DNA of 64,000 nucleotides from Streptomyces sp. Go-475 (GTDB lineage Bacteria; Actinomycetota; Actinomycetes; Streptomycetales; Streptomycetaceae): the NCBI RefSeq assembly GCF_003330845.1, contig NZ_CP026121.1:6305501-6369500 (forward strand), written 5' to 3'. The notes beneath the pieces are model-generated. The model worked only from the letters and a program-made list of their open reading frames with translations, was not told where the DNA came from and ran no database searches. Numbering within the stretch: position 1 is the stretch's first letter; every line of letters starts with the position of its first letter. The translations under genes and the position numbers were made by a program. Of this stretch, positions 41,124 to 50,128 are shown one piece after another.

Positions 41124-41906
41124 TCGACCACCTGCGCGAGAGGGGCCTTGGGGTCGATCCCGTCTGCCGGGTGCTGGAGCTGTCGCCGTCGACGTACTTC
41201 GCCCGCAAGAAGCGGCCGAAGTCGGCCCGCCGGCTCCGGGACGAGCAGCTCATGCCGCTGATCGAGGAGGTCCACGCGGAGTCGGGCGGCACCTATGGCG
41301 CTCGCCGGATCACCCGCGCGCTTCGGCGCAAGGGCCACGGGGTGGCCCGCTGCACCGTCGAGCGGCTGATGGCCGAGCTGGGCTTGGAGGGCGTCATCCG
41401 TGGCCGGCGGCGTCGGGTGACGATTCCGGAACCGTCGGCGCCGCGTCCGCCGGACCTGGTCGACCGCGACTTCACCGCCTCCCGTCCCGATCAGCTGTGG
41501 GTCGCGGACATGACGTATGTCCGCACCTGGTCGGGATGGGCGTATGTGGCGTTCGTCCTGGACGTGTACTCGCGGATGCTCGTCGGCTGGCAGGTCGCGA
41601 ACCACATGCGGACCGAACTCCCTCTGGACGCCCTGGAGATGGCGCTCTGGCGGCGCCGGATCAAGAAGGACTCCGGCCTCATCCATCACAGCGATCGCGG
41701 GGGCAATACGTATCAATTCGGTATACCGACCGGCTCGCCGACATCGGCGTCTCCGCCGAAGAACGTCGACCAGGTCGAGCGGGCGATCTTCCAGTGGATC
41801 ACCTGGTACAACGAAGAACGCCTTCACTCCGCGCTACTACGTGCCGCCGGCCGAGTACGAGGAAGCCTTCTGGCGCAGCCAGGAGCAAACCCCGCAGTCC
41901 GCCTGA
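41120..41906 (+). pseudogene. IS3-family orfB transposase, frameshifted and internally deleted
   Basis: The first ~200 codons are normal IS3 OrfB (STYFARKKRPKSARR, GGTYGARRITRALRRKGHGV, QLWVADMTYVRTWSGWAYVA), giving the first Asp, and HHSDRG gives the second. Just after this (about 41695-41730) the frame is disturbed and the SIRYTDRLADIGVSA segment appears in another frame. About 45 codons, including the catalytic Glu region (AES..N), are then missing. VDQVERAIFQWITWYNEERL resumes, and a last shift moves YVPPAEYEEAFWRSQEQ to a third frame ending at 41906. Confidence 0.85.
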
Positions 41907-41946
41907 ACCCATCAAGAACGGACTCTACGAAACTCGGGGCAGCTCA

Positions 41947-42691
41947 AAGAGCTACACCGTGCAAGGAGTGGCCGCCCTGCTCAAGCGGCACGGCTGGAGC
42001 TGCCAGGTCCCCGCCCGGCGGGTGATCGAGCGGGGCGAGACCGCGGTGGCCGGCTGGATGAAGGAGGCCTGGCCGAGCGTGGAAGGACCGTGGCGGCGCT
42101 CGACGCCTGGCTCGTCTTCGAGGACGAAGCCGGATTCTCGATGACGCCGCCGACCACCCGCACCTGGTCCCGCCGCGGCCACACCCCTGTGGTCCGCGTC
42201 CGGGGCCGCTCCCGCCGCCGCTTATCGGTGGCCGCCCTGGCCTGCTACAAGACCGGCGAACCCTCACGGCTGATCTACCGGCCCTGCCCAGACGCCCGGC
42301 CCGACGGACGCAAAAGCTTCTCCTGGAAGGACTACCGCGACCTGATCCAGACCGCCCACCAGCAGCTCGGCGGCCCCATCGTGCTGGTCTGGGACAACCT
42401 CAACACCCACCTCACCGCCGGCATGCGCCGCTATATCGCCGACCGCGACTGGCTCACCGTCTACCAACTACCGCCCGACGCCCCCGACCTCAACCCAGTC
42501 GAGGGCATCTGGTCGGTACTGCGACGCACCACCGTGGCCAACCGTGCCTTCGCCGACCCCGACGACCTGATCACCGCCGTCCGACGCGGCCTACGCCACC
42601 TCCAGTACCGCCACGACGTCCTCGACGGCTGCCTCACCGGCACCGGCCTCCGACGCCAGCCACCATGACGACATCACGCATTCAAGGTCAG
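41947..42691 (+). mobile_element. IS630-family remnant 1 (5' truncated)
   Basis: Directly abuts the IS3 right end. It lacks the 5' third of an IS630 element. The transposase begins at SYTVQGVAALLKRHGWSCQ in one frame, is shifted by one missing base near 42075, and continues from 42090 to 42668. The likely right end is near 42691 at a TA dinucleotide, IS630's target. Confidence 0.75.
42090..42668 (+). pseudogene. IS630-family transposase, DDE half only
   Basis: 192 codons with the IS630/Tc1-type DDE domain: first Asp in LVFEDEAGF, second in VLVWDNLNTHL, Glu in DLNPVEGIWSVLRR. The N-terminal helix-turn-helix half is missing or in another frame (upstream piece to 42144), so this is not a functional transposase. 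Confidence 0.8.
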
Positions 42692-43076
42692 TACCCACTC
42701 GACCAGCACGTGGGGCGGGGTCGATCGCGGCAGGATACTAAATTGACAATGCTCGTGCGCTGGCGAGTTGAGACGTCGAAGTCCTCCTTCAGCGACACGG
42801 GAGCCTTGTCCATTGAGGATGGCTACGTCCTCCCCCGATCAGTGGCCGCTCTGAAAGACCTCAGTTGCCAGACTGAAAGCTAAGTGATCCTGAGACTCTG
42901 TGCAGGGCAGACCGAATTCCAGAACTTCCTTCAGCGCATAGGTTCATAGGCTGAAGGGGCGGCCGCAACGTCCCATGATGAAACGTGCCTTGCCGCCCGG
43001 CAGCACCGGGGGAACCGTCAAAGGCATAGCGAGAGCGGCAAAGCACCCGTGACGACCTGCACAGCACGGGGTGAGG
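42692..43076. other. 385-bp stretch left of the first lipoprotein gene
   Basis: No gene that I can support. Short frames occur on both strands (for example a plus-strand tail LTMLVRWRVETSKSSFSDTG ending at 42883), but none has a recognisable domain or ribosome site. Probably decayed mobile DNA. Confidence 0.4.
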
Positions 43077-43619
43077 TCACCGGCTACATACATGTGAAGA
43101 GCCGACGGCCCCGGCGTAAGCCGTGATGAGCTTGAGCATGTCCGCATCCTTTGCGTCATCGTGCGTCACCCTGACAGAAGCCCACAATGACTCGTTGGCC
43201 TCGTCGGCCTGGGCGCAGTCGACCTTGCCGACGGCTCCGGTCGACGAATAGATGTATCGGCCGTCGTCGCTCTGCTGGTCCTGCGGGTCAACTCCGAGCG
43301 CAGACTGGGCGACATCGCTTGCTGTCGTCTCGCTTTCCCAGTGCTCTGTACTGACTGAAAGGGCTGAATCGCCGTCGACATGGATACGACAGCGTTTAGT
43401 GCTTCCCGAAGATTCCGGATGTTCCGTGAGTTCGTCGCCGTTCGGGAGAACTGCCTCCAGTGCACTGCGAGGGACTTTGATCCCGCATAGCGAATCGGGG
43501 ACCGTGTAGCGCTTGCCCGAGGACGCGCAGGCGGCGATGGGCAGCAGCGCGGTCATTGCCGTGACAAGGGCGAGAGTGGCGCGAGCTCTCAGCCGCGCGG
43601 CGTTATGGATCTTCTTCAC
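43077..43619 (-). CDS. Lipoprotein of effector module 2 (family A)
   Basis: A 180-residue lipoprotein: signal peptide TLALVTAMTALLPIAAC with the lipid-anchored Cys, then a compact domain with four cysteines: YTVPDSLCGIKVP, KRCRIHVDG, KVDCAQADE and a final HVCSR. It is clearly homologous to the lipoprotein at 48229-48780 (same Y-T-[VI]-P-x-x-L-C-G start, same Cys spacing). It lies 96 bp downstream of the effector-like gene and is last in its module. Its conserved position after an exported-type protein suggests an immunity or surface partner role (inference). Confidence 0.75.
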   Translation of the reverse strand: MKKIHNAARLRARATLALVTAMTALLPIAACASSGKRYTVPDSLCGIKVPRSALEAVLPNGDELTEHPESSGSTKRCRIHVDGDSALSVSTEHWESETTASDVAQSALGVDPQDQQSDDGRYIYSSTGAVGKVDCAQADEANESLWASVRVTHDDAKDADMLKLITAYAGAVGSSHVCSR

Positions 43620-43715
43620 GGAGTACCTTTACCTGCACATTGAGTGACGGCTTGGTCAGAGTGACGCAGGGAGTGCTACTTGGGGGCTGGCGGGCGGGTC
43701 AGTTCCAGGGCCTGG

Positions 43716-46007
43716 TCAGTCAGGAATCTCTATTTCAAGGTCCCTCGCCATCTGGTGGCCTGCAGTGGAGGCGTCGTCGAAGCCGTCTGTGGTGCCGATG
43801 CGCGCCCACTCGTCCACGCTGTCGACGTACGCTGTGTTGTGGGCCTTGGCCGCCGCCACAGCTGCGTTGTGAGCCATCGCCGTGTTGGCATCTTTGGAGT
43901 TCTCCCAGCGCTCGCCGATGTCCCTCCCGAGTTCCTTGGTGAACTCGGGATCGGAATCCTTATAGAATTGCTCCAGCACCATGCTGGTGGCGGTGCCTGC
44001 GGCCCCGCCGATGCCGGCGCCGACTGCGGGGGAAGCGATAAAGGACGTACCCACGCCGACGAGTGTGCCGATGGTGCCCGCGGTAAAGTTCTTCTTTTGA
44101 TTCACGGCGTTTTCGAAGTCGCCATCGGCTTCCTTTGCCGGCCCCAGAACAGCCTCATTTCGTCCGAGTGCGAGCGTGCCGCCGATCTCACCCGACCTGC
44201 GCGCGATCTCCTTCACCGTGGCCTCGGCGCTCTGGTCGTAGCGATGGTCCGCCGGGAGATCTGGGTTGAGGTGGTAGTCCATGAGTCTGGCCATGTATGT
44301 CTTTTGGCTGACTTCGATAGCGGCGTAGCCTTCCGGGTCCTGTCCGACGGCGACAAGGAAGCGGGTGACGTCAACGTGCTGCATTTCAGCAGGCACCCCG
44401 GAGATTGGGAAGAGGCGGGCCACGCTGTCATTGCCTTCCGGGGCGTCGGCCGTAGCACGGTTGATGTCGGCCAGGTACTCAGAAGCGATCTGGCCCATGC
44501 TGTCGGACATGTACCCGTTATCGGTCAGTCGCCCGGGATCCTCCGAGATCGACGCCACCAGGTTCTCCATAAGCCTGGCCTGCTCGGCATTGTGCGGCGG
44601 GGTGTCCGCCGTAGGAATCTCTCCCGCCGGATGCCCCGTAGTAGCCGCCTCCAACGCCAACGCCAAGTTGTTCCTTCCGGCGATGCTGTCCTCGCCCTTG
44701 TCGTCCGTGTCCTGCGGCCAGTCGCGCTCCTCGAACAGGTAGTCGAAGTTGCTGAGAGTCCGCTTCCCCTCCTTCCCGTCACCGTCAGTGTCGTGCGTGA
44801 AGTCATGGTCCTCGTCCTTCGTGACGAAGGTGCCGTTGAAGAACTCCGTCGCCGCATCCGGGTTATTGGACAGCCCCTTGAGGTAACCAGTCATCGGGTC
44901 CCAGCCCGAGTCGGTACCGGTGCGGTTGAGGAGTGGGTCGCCACCCGTACGGGTCCACGCCCCGTGGCGGCCGTTGTCCGTGAACTTCTTCTCCGTCTCG
45001 ATCAGCTTGTCGCCGTAGTCGGCGAGGAATCGGTCGTCGTAATTTCCGAACCGCATCAGGTTGGTCATGACCTGCGCCCCGAGGGGGAAACCGCCGTTGC
45101 GGCCCACGGGCTTGTCGGCCAGGTCGGTCATTCTGTACTTCCAGTCCGACATGTCGGCGCTGTCGCTCTGTGATGCCGTAGCAAGCGTGAGACTGAGGTT
45201 CTTCTGCAGGTCGTCGAACTTGTCCGACCGTTTATGGCCCAGTTCCCAAGCGCTGTTCGGATCGTTGACACCGGTCCAGAAGTTGAGCGTCCCGTTCGGT
45301 CCGAGGCTCGTGGCGAAGCGTTCCGCGAACAGTTCGTCGTCCGCGTAGTCCTTCAGCCCCTTGTTGAGCCGGTCGAACTCCGCAGGGGTGAGGTCCTCGG
45401 GCTTCTTCTTCGCCAGCCTGGCCAGCTCGTCGGCTTTCTTGATCGCGTCGGCCGCCTCGTCCCGGCTGTTGTAGTCGGCGTCCGAGAAGCCCAGCCTGCT
45501 CTGGTCGGCAATGGCCATGAGAACCGTGCTGGCTGTCTTGTCGCTCTCGGTGGCCTTGTCGAGGATCTTCTGGAGCTCGTCTCGAAGCGCGGTGATCTCG
45601 CCCTTGTTGTCCTTGTCCTCCTGTGCGCGGCCTTCCGGCGGGATATCCGTCGTGACGGTGAAGCCGCCTTCGTAACCGATCACCGTCAGCTTCTTCTGAC
45701 GGCCGCGTTCGATGGCGTCGACGAGCTGCCCCTTGTAGCCCTTCAGCTCGTCCCGGGTATCCCTGAGGATCTTGTAGATGGAGTCGGCCTGGCCATGTGC
45801 GTCCTTGAACTCCTCGGTCGTCTTACCGATGAATTCCTTGGAGACGTCGGCGTTGTAACCCGCCCATTCGGCCTTATTGGCGGTGCCTCTGAGGCCCTTC
45901 TCGGCTTCCTCCTTCAGGGCCTCCAGGTCCTTGACCATCGTCGACCAGTCGTCGACGGCATCGTCGAGCAAGCTGAAGTCGGCATTCCGAAGGGCGTCGA
46001 GATCCAT
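43716..46007 (-). CDS. WXG-headed T7SS effector-like protein, module 2
   Basis: A 763-residue protein. The N-terminal ~110 residues are an ESX-like helical hairpin with W48-A49-G50 (NKAEWAGYNADVSKEF). A long alpha-helical middle has charged and Asn/Asp-rich stretches (LNFWTGVNDPNSAWELGHKR, MRFGNYDDRFLADYGDKLIE). At ~640-675 is a glycine-rich hydrophobic segment (GTIGTLVGVGTSF, VGAGIGGAAG), then a ~90-residue helical tail. It is homologous over its full length to 50129-52429, and resembles a Streptomyces family I associate with DUF6571, though I cannot confirm the number. ATG shares one base with the partner stop (TAATG). No signal peptide; likely type VII export. Confidence 0.72.
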   Translation of the reverse strand: MDLDALRNADFSLLDDAVDDWSTMVKDLEALKEEAEKGLRGTANKAEWAGYNADVSKEFIGKTTEEFKDAHGQADSIYKILRDTRDELKGYKGQLVDAIERGRQKKLTVIGYEGGFTVTTDIPPEGRAQEDKDNKGEITALRDELQKILDKATESDKTASTVLMAIADQSRLGFSDADYNSRDEAADAIKKADELARLAKKKPEDLTPAEFDRLNKGLKDYADDELFAERFATSLGPNGTLNFWTGVNDPNSAWELGHKRSDKFDDLQKNLSLTLATASQSDSADMSDWKYRMTDLADKPVGRNGGFPLGAQVMTNLMRFGNYDDRFLADYGDKLIETEKKFTDNGRHGAWTRTGGDPLLNRTGTDSGWDPMTGYLKGLSNNPDAATEFFNGTFVTKDEDHDFTHDTDGDGKEGKRTLSNFDYLFEERDWPQDTDDKGEDSIAGRNNLALALEAATTGHPAGEIPTADTPPHNAEQARLMENLVASISEDPGRLTDNGYMSDSMGQIASEYLADINRATADAPEGNDSVARLFPISGVPAEMQHVDVTRFLVAVGQDPEGYAAIEVSQKTYMARLMDYHLNPDLPADHRYDQSAEATVKEIARRSGEIGGTLALGRNEAVLGPAKEADGDFENAVNQKKNFTAGTIGTLVGVGTSFIASPAVGAGIGGAAGTATSMVLEQFYKDSDPEFTKELGRDIGERWENSKDANTAMAHNAAVAAAKAHNTAYVDSVDEWARIGTTDGFDDASTAGHQMARDLEIEIPD

Positions 46008-46522
46008 TAGTTCTTGCCCTTCTTGTCATCCGGTTTGCCGTAGACCGAGTTCTGCTCGCCGGGAGGACCGACACGCTCGTCGAAGCCCGCGTCCAGCAGG
46101 TCGATGCTGCTCATCTGTCGGCGGATGTAGTCGTCGTCATCGGCATGCAGGTTCTTGGTGACCCTCATGTGGTTCGAGATGTGTGCGCACACGTCCCGGA
46201 GGGAGGACAGCTGCTGGTCCCAGCGGAGCGCAACGTGCTGGAGCGCGCTGCCGAGGGCGAAGCCGCCCTTGCTCAGGGCTCCGGCGGCGCTCTCGGTGGT
46301 GGGGACCGCTCTGCGCCCCTTGTTCCACAGGTCGTCGTACAGGTCGAAGGCGTTCTGGCCGATCTTCGCCAGATCCCTCTGGCTGACCTTCAGATCGCCG
46401 TACTGGCTCGGATCCGGCGCGGGCCGACCGCCGTTGCCGGGGTCCAGCTGGTTCAGTTGTATCCGGGTCGAGCCGTCCTGAGCTGCCTGCGACTTCAGCT
46501 GCTCCCATTCATCCCACGCCAT
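46007..46522 (-). CDS. Small helical partner protein, module 2
   Basis: A 171-residue protein starting MAWDEWEQLKSQAAQDG. Shared features with its homologue at 52434-52892 are DLKVSQRDLAKIG (DLRVSQKDLSAIG there), GFALGSALQHV and the helix CAHISNHMRVTKNLHADDDD. It is all-helical, with no signal peptide. It immediately precedes the effector-like gene with a 1-base overlap, so it is probably an ESX-type binding partner or export chaperone for it. The C-terminus (ERVGPPGEQNSVYGKPDDKK) is longer than in module 1. Confidence 0.68.
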   Translation of the reverse strand: MAWDEWEQLKSQAAQDGSTRIQLNQLDPGNGGRPAPDPSQYGDLKVSQRDLAKIGQNAFDLYDDLWNKGRRAVPTTESAAGALSKGGFALGSALQHVALRWDQQLSSLRDVCAHISNHMRVTKNLHADDDDYIRRQMSSIDLLDAGFDERVGPPGEQNSVYGKPDDKKGKN

Positions 46523-46768
46523 CGCGCGGACCCCTTCCCCGTGTCCCCGTAAACCCGTCCGATGGACGGACCATTCTGCCGAACCAGTACCAGGCCATGT
46601 CCGTGACCCAGTTCAAAACGAGTCGCCAGCCCAGACGAACGCCAGGATCCGTTTCGACCGATACGCCGAGCCCGACGACTCGTTCGCTTCAGGATCCCGG
46701 ACTGACGCGCCTGGATCACCAGCACAGCGCCTGCTGGTCGGCGCCCTGGGAGGCGCTACCCGTCCCCC

Positions 46769-47020
46769 TCAATCCTCAAGCCCACCCGACTCGAAGTAGT
46801 CAATGCTGGTGAACCACCACACCGCCATCACCACCATCAGCGCCGCGAGCGAGAGCAGGAGAATCCGTCGGGCTCTGTACCCCGCCTCTGACGGTTCGTT
46901 CGCTTCTGGATCACTGAAACGGCGTGCCTGGAAACGCCACCAGAGCGCCTTCTGGTCGACCAGGCCCATCCCGCCGAGCCAGAGGGCGAGCAGAAGCATG
47001 AAGATTCCTACCCCGACCAT
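46769..47020 (-). CDS. Small two-helix membrane protein, module 2
   Basis: An 83-residue protein with two membrane helices (MVGVGIFMLLLALWLGGMGL; ILLLSLAALMVVMAVWWF) around a charged loop FQARRFSDPEANEPSEAG. Its ATG overlaps the stop of the truncated eccC copy by one base, so it is translated with it. No counterpart is present at the same place in module 1. Function unknown. Confidence 0.6.
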   Translation of the reverse strand: MVGVGIFMLLLALWLGGMGLVDQKALWWRFQARRFSDPEANEPSEAGYRARRILLLSLAALMVVMAVWWFTSIDYFESGGLED

Positions 47021-47822
47021 CAGAGGTCGCCTTCCTGTGCGAGACCGATCTGCACCAACGGCTTCCCCCGCCGCCGAGACACGAAGACCCCCCGCCCCGC
47101 AGGCATGGGCCGCGGCCGAACCCCACCGAGCAGGTCGCCCTCGCCGGGGTCGCCGGCCAGCACCACACCCTGCGCGCCCAGCTCCTTCACTCGCTGCATG
47201 AACGCCTCATACGACGCCCGTCCCGCACCCGCGGTCGACCGCGCGATGATGAATCGCACCCCCACATCCCGGGCGAACGGCAAGAGTTCCGTCAGTCCCG
47301 CCAGTGGGTTCCCGCTCGACGTGGCCACGAGGTCGTAGTCGTCGATGACGACGTACACCGTGGGCCCGCGCCACCAGCTCCGGTCCCGCAGCTGCTGGGC
47401 GGTGACGTCGGCTGTCGGTGTGCGGCGCTTCATCAGGTCGGCCAGGGCGACCATGTGGTGGTCCATGGAGTTGGACATGGGGATGTACTCGGCGAGGTGG
47501 GACGAGGGTGTCACGTCCAGCAGCGAGCGCCGGTTGTCGATGACGAACAACTTGGCCTCGTCGCCCGAGTACCGTTGCGTCACCTGCTTGATCAGCAGCC
47601 GCAGCAGGTTCGACTTGCCCGACTCGCTTTCGCCGAAGACGAGGAAGAACGGGTCCTGCTCGAAGTCGACGAAGACCGGTTCCAGGTTGTCCTCGTCGAG
47701 GGCGAAGGCGACGCCTCGGCGCGGGAAGCGATCGCCCGGAGGTAGTTGGTCGGCCGGGAACTCGCGGGGAAGCAGGCGGACTTCGGGGGCGCCGGGGGCC
47801 TGCCAGTGCCGGGCGACCACGG
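47020..47822 (-). pseudogene. eccC 3'-end duplicate: ATPase domain 3 only
   Basis: About 267 codons matching the C-terminal domain of EccC (53087-57064), from RHWQAPGAPEVRLLPREFP to its own stop. It keeps Walker A GESESGKSNLLRLL and Walker B VYVVIDDYDL. By eye, 47225-47819 differs from the eccC copy at only four bases in ~590, while the last ~200 bases of the gene are ~86% identical and end differently (GKPLVQIGLAQEGDL against GKSLVQTGLMPDNM). At 47822 it is fused to an IS630 remnant and has no start codon of its own. The reading frame is undamaged, so recombination with eccC could restore a complete gene with this end. Confidence 0.88.
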
Positions 47823-48235
47823 TGGCGGACGAAGCTGTCCTCTCGATGACGCCGCCGACCTCCCGCACCTGGTTCCGCCGCAGCGACACCCCAGGGGATC
47901 CGGCCGCCACTTATCGGTGGCCGCCTTGGCCTGCTGCAAGACCGGCGAATATCCGCGGCTGAGGTACCGGCCCTGCCGAACGCCCGGCCCGATCGGCGCA
48001 AGAGCTGGTTCTGGAAGGGCTATTGCCACCTACTCGGAACCACTCACCAGCAGCTTGGCGGCCCGATCGTGTTGGAGAACCTCAACACCAACCTCACCGC
48101 CGAAATGCGCCGCTATCGCCGACCGCGACTGGCACACTGCCTTGCCACTGACGCCCTACGCGCCCGACCTCAGCCCGGTCGAGGCCATTTGTGTGTGCTG
48201 TCACCAGCCGAAAAGGGTGACTGCTTCGCTACAAG
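47823..48235 (+). mobile_element. IS630-family remnant 2
   Basis: Degenerate transposase sequence parallel to remnant 1. Starting at the GACGAAGC of the first catalytic Asp region, LSMTPPTSRTWFRR appears, then HLSVAALACCKTGEYPRLRY, and later IADRDWH and YAPDLSPVEAI in shifted frames. It has several frameshifts and deletions. It joins the eccC duplicate on the left and runs into the 3' end of a lipoprotein gene on the right. Confidence 0.78.
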
Positions 48236-48780
48236 GCGCCTTCCGTGCATTCGGATGATTTCTCGACTTCCTTGGTGTATGAGATGATCAGACGTTTCAC
48301 GGCTTCGGCGTCCCTGTGCTTTGAGCCCGATGCTTGCATGATGGTATACAACTCTTGCTTGTATTTAGCATCAATGCAGCCGCGGGTCTTCCCGAAGGCC
48401 TCGTATCCGGAGTATCGAAACCTGCCCGCCTCTGCGGAATGGTCGGGCGTGTCGAGGGATTGTCTGGCCGCAACGAAGGCTGTCGTATTTCCTTCTTCCA
48501 GCCATATCTGAGTAGCGGTGAAAATCAACTGGTTATCTACAATGACCTGACATCCCTTGACTCCAGAGTAGGATTTATCCCTAACGGTGATCCTCCGTCC
48601 TGCTGGAAGGAAGGGGGTAAGGGTGTCGCTGTCGACGGCAGTTCCGCACAGGTTGCCCGGAATCGTGTACTCGCGTTGCTGCTCGTCGCCACCGCATCCC
48701 GTAATCGTAAAGGTGAGGGTTGTGAATGCGGCTGTCGAAATCAGGCCTGACTTCCGGTGAGTCGTTCGGTCGGTTTTCAT
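48229..48780 (-). CDS. Lipoprotein of the orphan module (family A)
   Basis: A 183-residue lipoprotein: signal STAAFTTLTFTITGC, then YTIPGNLCGTAVD, GCQVIVDN, GCIDAKYK and a final SSECTEGAL. It is the same family as 43077-43619 with the same cysteine pattern. AAGGA lies 5 bases before ATG 48780. Its last codons run into the IS630 remnant, so the C-terminus may be altered. It follows an effector C-terminal fragment, which keeps the effector-then-lipoprotein order of the other modules. The DNA is AT-rich (25 G/C in the 60 bases from 48481). Confidence 0.72.
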   Translation of the reverse strand: MKTDRTTHRKSGLISTAAFTTLTFTITGCGGDEQQREYTIPGNLCGTAVDSDTLTPFLPAGRRITVRDKSYSGVKGCQVIVDNQLIFTATQIWLEEGNTTAFVAARQSLDTPDHSAEAGRFRYSGYEAFGKTRGCIDAKYKQELYTIMQASGSKHRDAEAVKRLIISYTKEVEKSSECTEGAL

Positions 48781-48818
48781 CAAAATCCTTTGTCGGGCCG
48801 AAGTGATCAGAATCTGGA

Positions 48819-49090
48819 TCAGACTTCCGGGAGCTTGCCCTTCGGCAATTGCTTGAGCATTAGGATAGCCCTGCTGTGCGGACTGGCGCGCATTCATTCC
48901 GGCATCGTCAACGTCTATTGAATGATGTTTATTCGCTGCGACCCGCGCTCCGTCTTCTGCGATCGCCCCATTTCTTACCTGGCCTTCATTCCAGAATTGT
49001 CCACCCGTCGTCTGGGCATCGCTCACTGCGTGACCTTCGGCGTCTTTAAAGACCGCCTCCAGCACCGTGCTGGTCGCTGTTCCTCGCCTA
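48819..49090 (-). pseudogene. Orphan effector C-terminus
   Basis: The minus-strand frame here has TATSTVLEAVFKDAEGH and AANKHHSIDVDDAG, then QQGYPNAQAIAE, which lines up with the last ~95 residues of the module 2 effector (TATSMVLEQFYKDSD, NTAYVDSVDEWAR, AGHQMARDLE). No start or upstream effector body exists. The original stop is probably the TGA at 48819-48821, reached through a one-base shift (LPKGKLPEV). It sits 38 bp before its lipoprotein gene. Confidence 0.6.
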
Positions 49091-49227
49091 AAACGATGTG
49101 GTCGGCGCTCGTCAGCACGCGGCAGAAGAAGGTGAGTTTTTGCCCACCCCGTCGCTCTCGCCTCGATCGTTAGCTGATCGCGCGTCTGGAAGAACACTCT
49201 TCACTTGCTTCGATCGGCGGCGCTGGC

Positions 49228-49374
49228 TTATTGCCGTTCCGGCAACCGGTCGAGTCCCTTAGTGAAAATCTCCAAATAACCAAAGAATCCTCCGGCTACA
49301 AGTGCGAGCGCAGCCACGGTGATCAGCGTAGGTTTCTTTAGCCGGGAGCCGCTTCCATCATTGCTATATTCCGA
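49228..49374 (-). pseudogene. Fragment of a small membrane protein
   Basis: 48 codons without a start (preceded in frame by TAG): RLKKPTLITVAALALVAGGF, then FGYLEIFTKGLDRLPERQ. It has one membrane helix and a short external tail. It lies between the module 1 lipoprotein and the orphan module. It may be what is left of a module-specific membrane protein. Confidence 0.35.
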
Positions 49375-49416
49375 CTATGCGTCGGCCGCGCGTGAATGTC
49401 GGCTCCACGATCGCGA

Positions 49417-50124
49417 CTACTCCGTCATAGGGGCTGGGACCTTGATAGGTAGATTCGCATCCTTAGCGCACCCCAGTTTATCTGCGAGTCGACGCGAGAT
49501 GGAGTTCAGTATGATCATCCTGTCCTTGCTTGTCTCCTCCTCTTTGAATTGATCGCCCGAGCTGTACATACTCGCTTTCACGTATGGCTTGGTTCCCTCG
49601 GGACCCTTTGTCGGGCAAGCGAAGAAAAGAGATGCCCCGAAGTTAGCATTCGTGGCCGCGTAAGCGCCAATCGAGTAAACGGTTGTCTTCGGTGAGTCTC
49701 TCTGCAAGGCTGTGCGTTTATCTGGGTGGCTGGTAGCCACTTCGAAGTCAACCTCGATCAAGGGGTGCGCGCTCTTGTCGCCAACTGTGTAGATGGTGCA
49801 CTGGTTTCGTTCGGAGGCGGTGCCATGAAGTCCCTCGACTGCACTGCTTAGTGAGAACTTCTTTTGTGAGGCGCCGTCGGCGGTGTTCCGCCCCTCAAGC
49901 TCTGCGAATTTATCCGTTCCTCCTGAAATCCTTTTCAGCGCAGCTGCCGCTGATGTATTGAGAGTTGATGCACAGACTTGAGTGGCGGGGACCCCGTCTG
50001 CTTCCGAGGTGGTGTCCTTACTGCAACCGGACAGTGCTGCGATAGTCAAAGCACTAGAAAGCGTCCACAAAAGGATCTTATTTTTTTGGCCGACTTGATT
50101 TCCGAGAGGTGGCATCTGGTTCAC
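49417..50124 (-). CDS. Lipoprotein of effector module 1 (family B)
   Basis: A 235-residue lipoprotein: basic N-terminus, signal LLWTLSSALTIAALSGC, mature domain with CASTLNTSAAAALKRISGG, NQCTIYTVGDKSAHPLIEVD, FFACPTKGPEGTKPY and KLGCAKD. It has a Cys pattern like family A but a different, longer domain, so the modules carry different lipoproteins. GTG 50124 is 4 bases past the effector stop; ATG 50115 is an alternative. The DNA is AT-rich (23 G/C in the 60 bases from 50041). Confidence 0.7.
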   Translation of the reverse strand: MNQMPPLGNQVGQKNKILLWTLSSALTIAALSGCSKDTTSEADGVPATQVCASTLNTSAAAALKRISGGTDKFAELEGRNTADGASQKKFSLSSAVEGLHGTASERNQCTIYTVGDKSAHPLIEVDFEVATSHPDKRTALQRDSPKTTVYSIGAYAATNANFGASLFFACPTKGPEGTKPYVKASMYSSGDQFKEEETSKDRMIILNSISRRLADKLGCAKDANLPIKVPAPMTE

Positions 50125-50128
50125 TGTG

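Larger units (their letters stand above)
40740..41946 (+). mobile_element. IS3-family insertion sequence, degenerate copy
   Basis: 1207 bp bounded by 27-bp imperfect inverted repeats: left 40740-40766 (TGAGCTGTACTGAG...) and right 41920-41946 (ending ...GGGGCAGCTCA), with TG...CA termini typical of IS3. It has two overlapping frames, orfA and orfB. Flanking bases (ACC left, AAG right) do not match, so no target duplication is visible. The orfB frame carries frameshifts and a deletion, so the copy is inactive. Confidence 0.85.

Noticed and set aside
42090-42668. Intact IS630 transposase
   Set aside because: The DDE triad is present but the DNA-binding half is in another frame and 5' truncated, so it is a remnant.
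43680-45173. 497-codon plus-strand frame opposite the module 2 effector
   Set aside because: The minus-strand frame has a homologue at 50129-52429 with conserved motifs; this frame has none.
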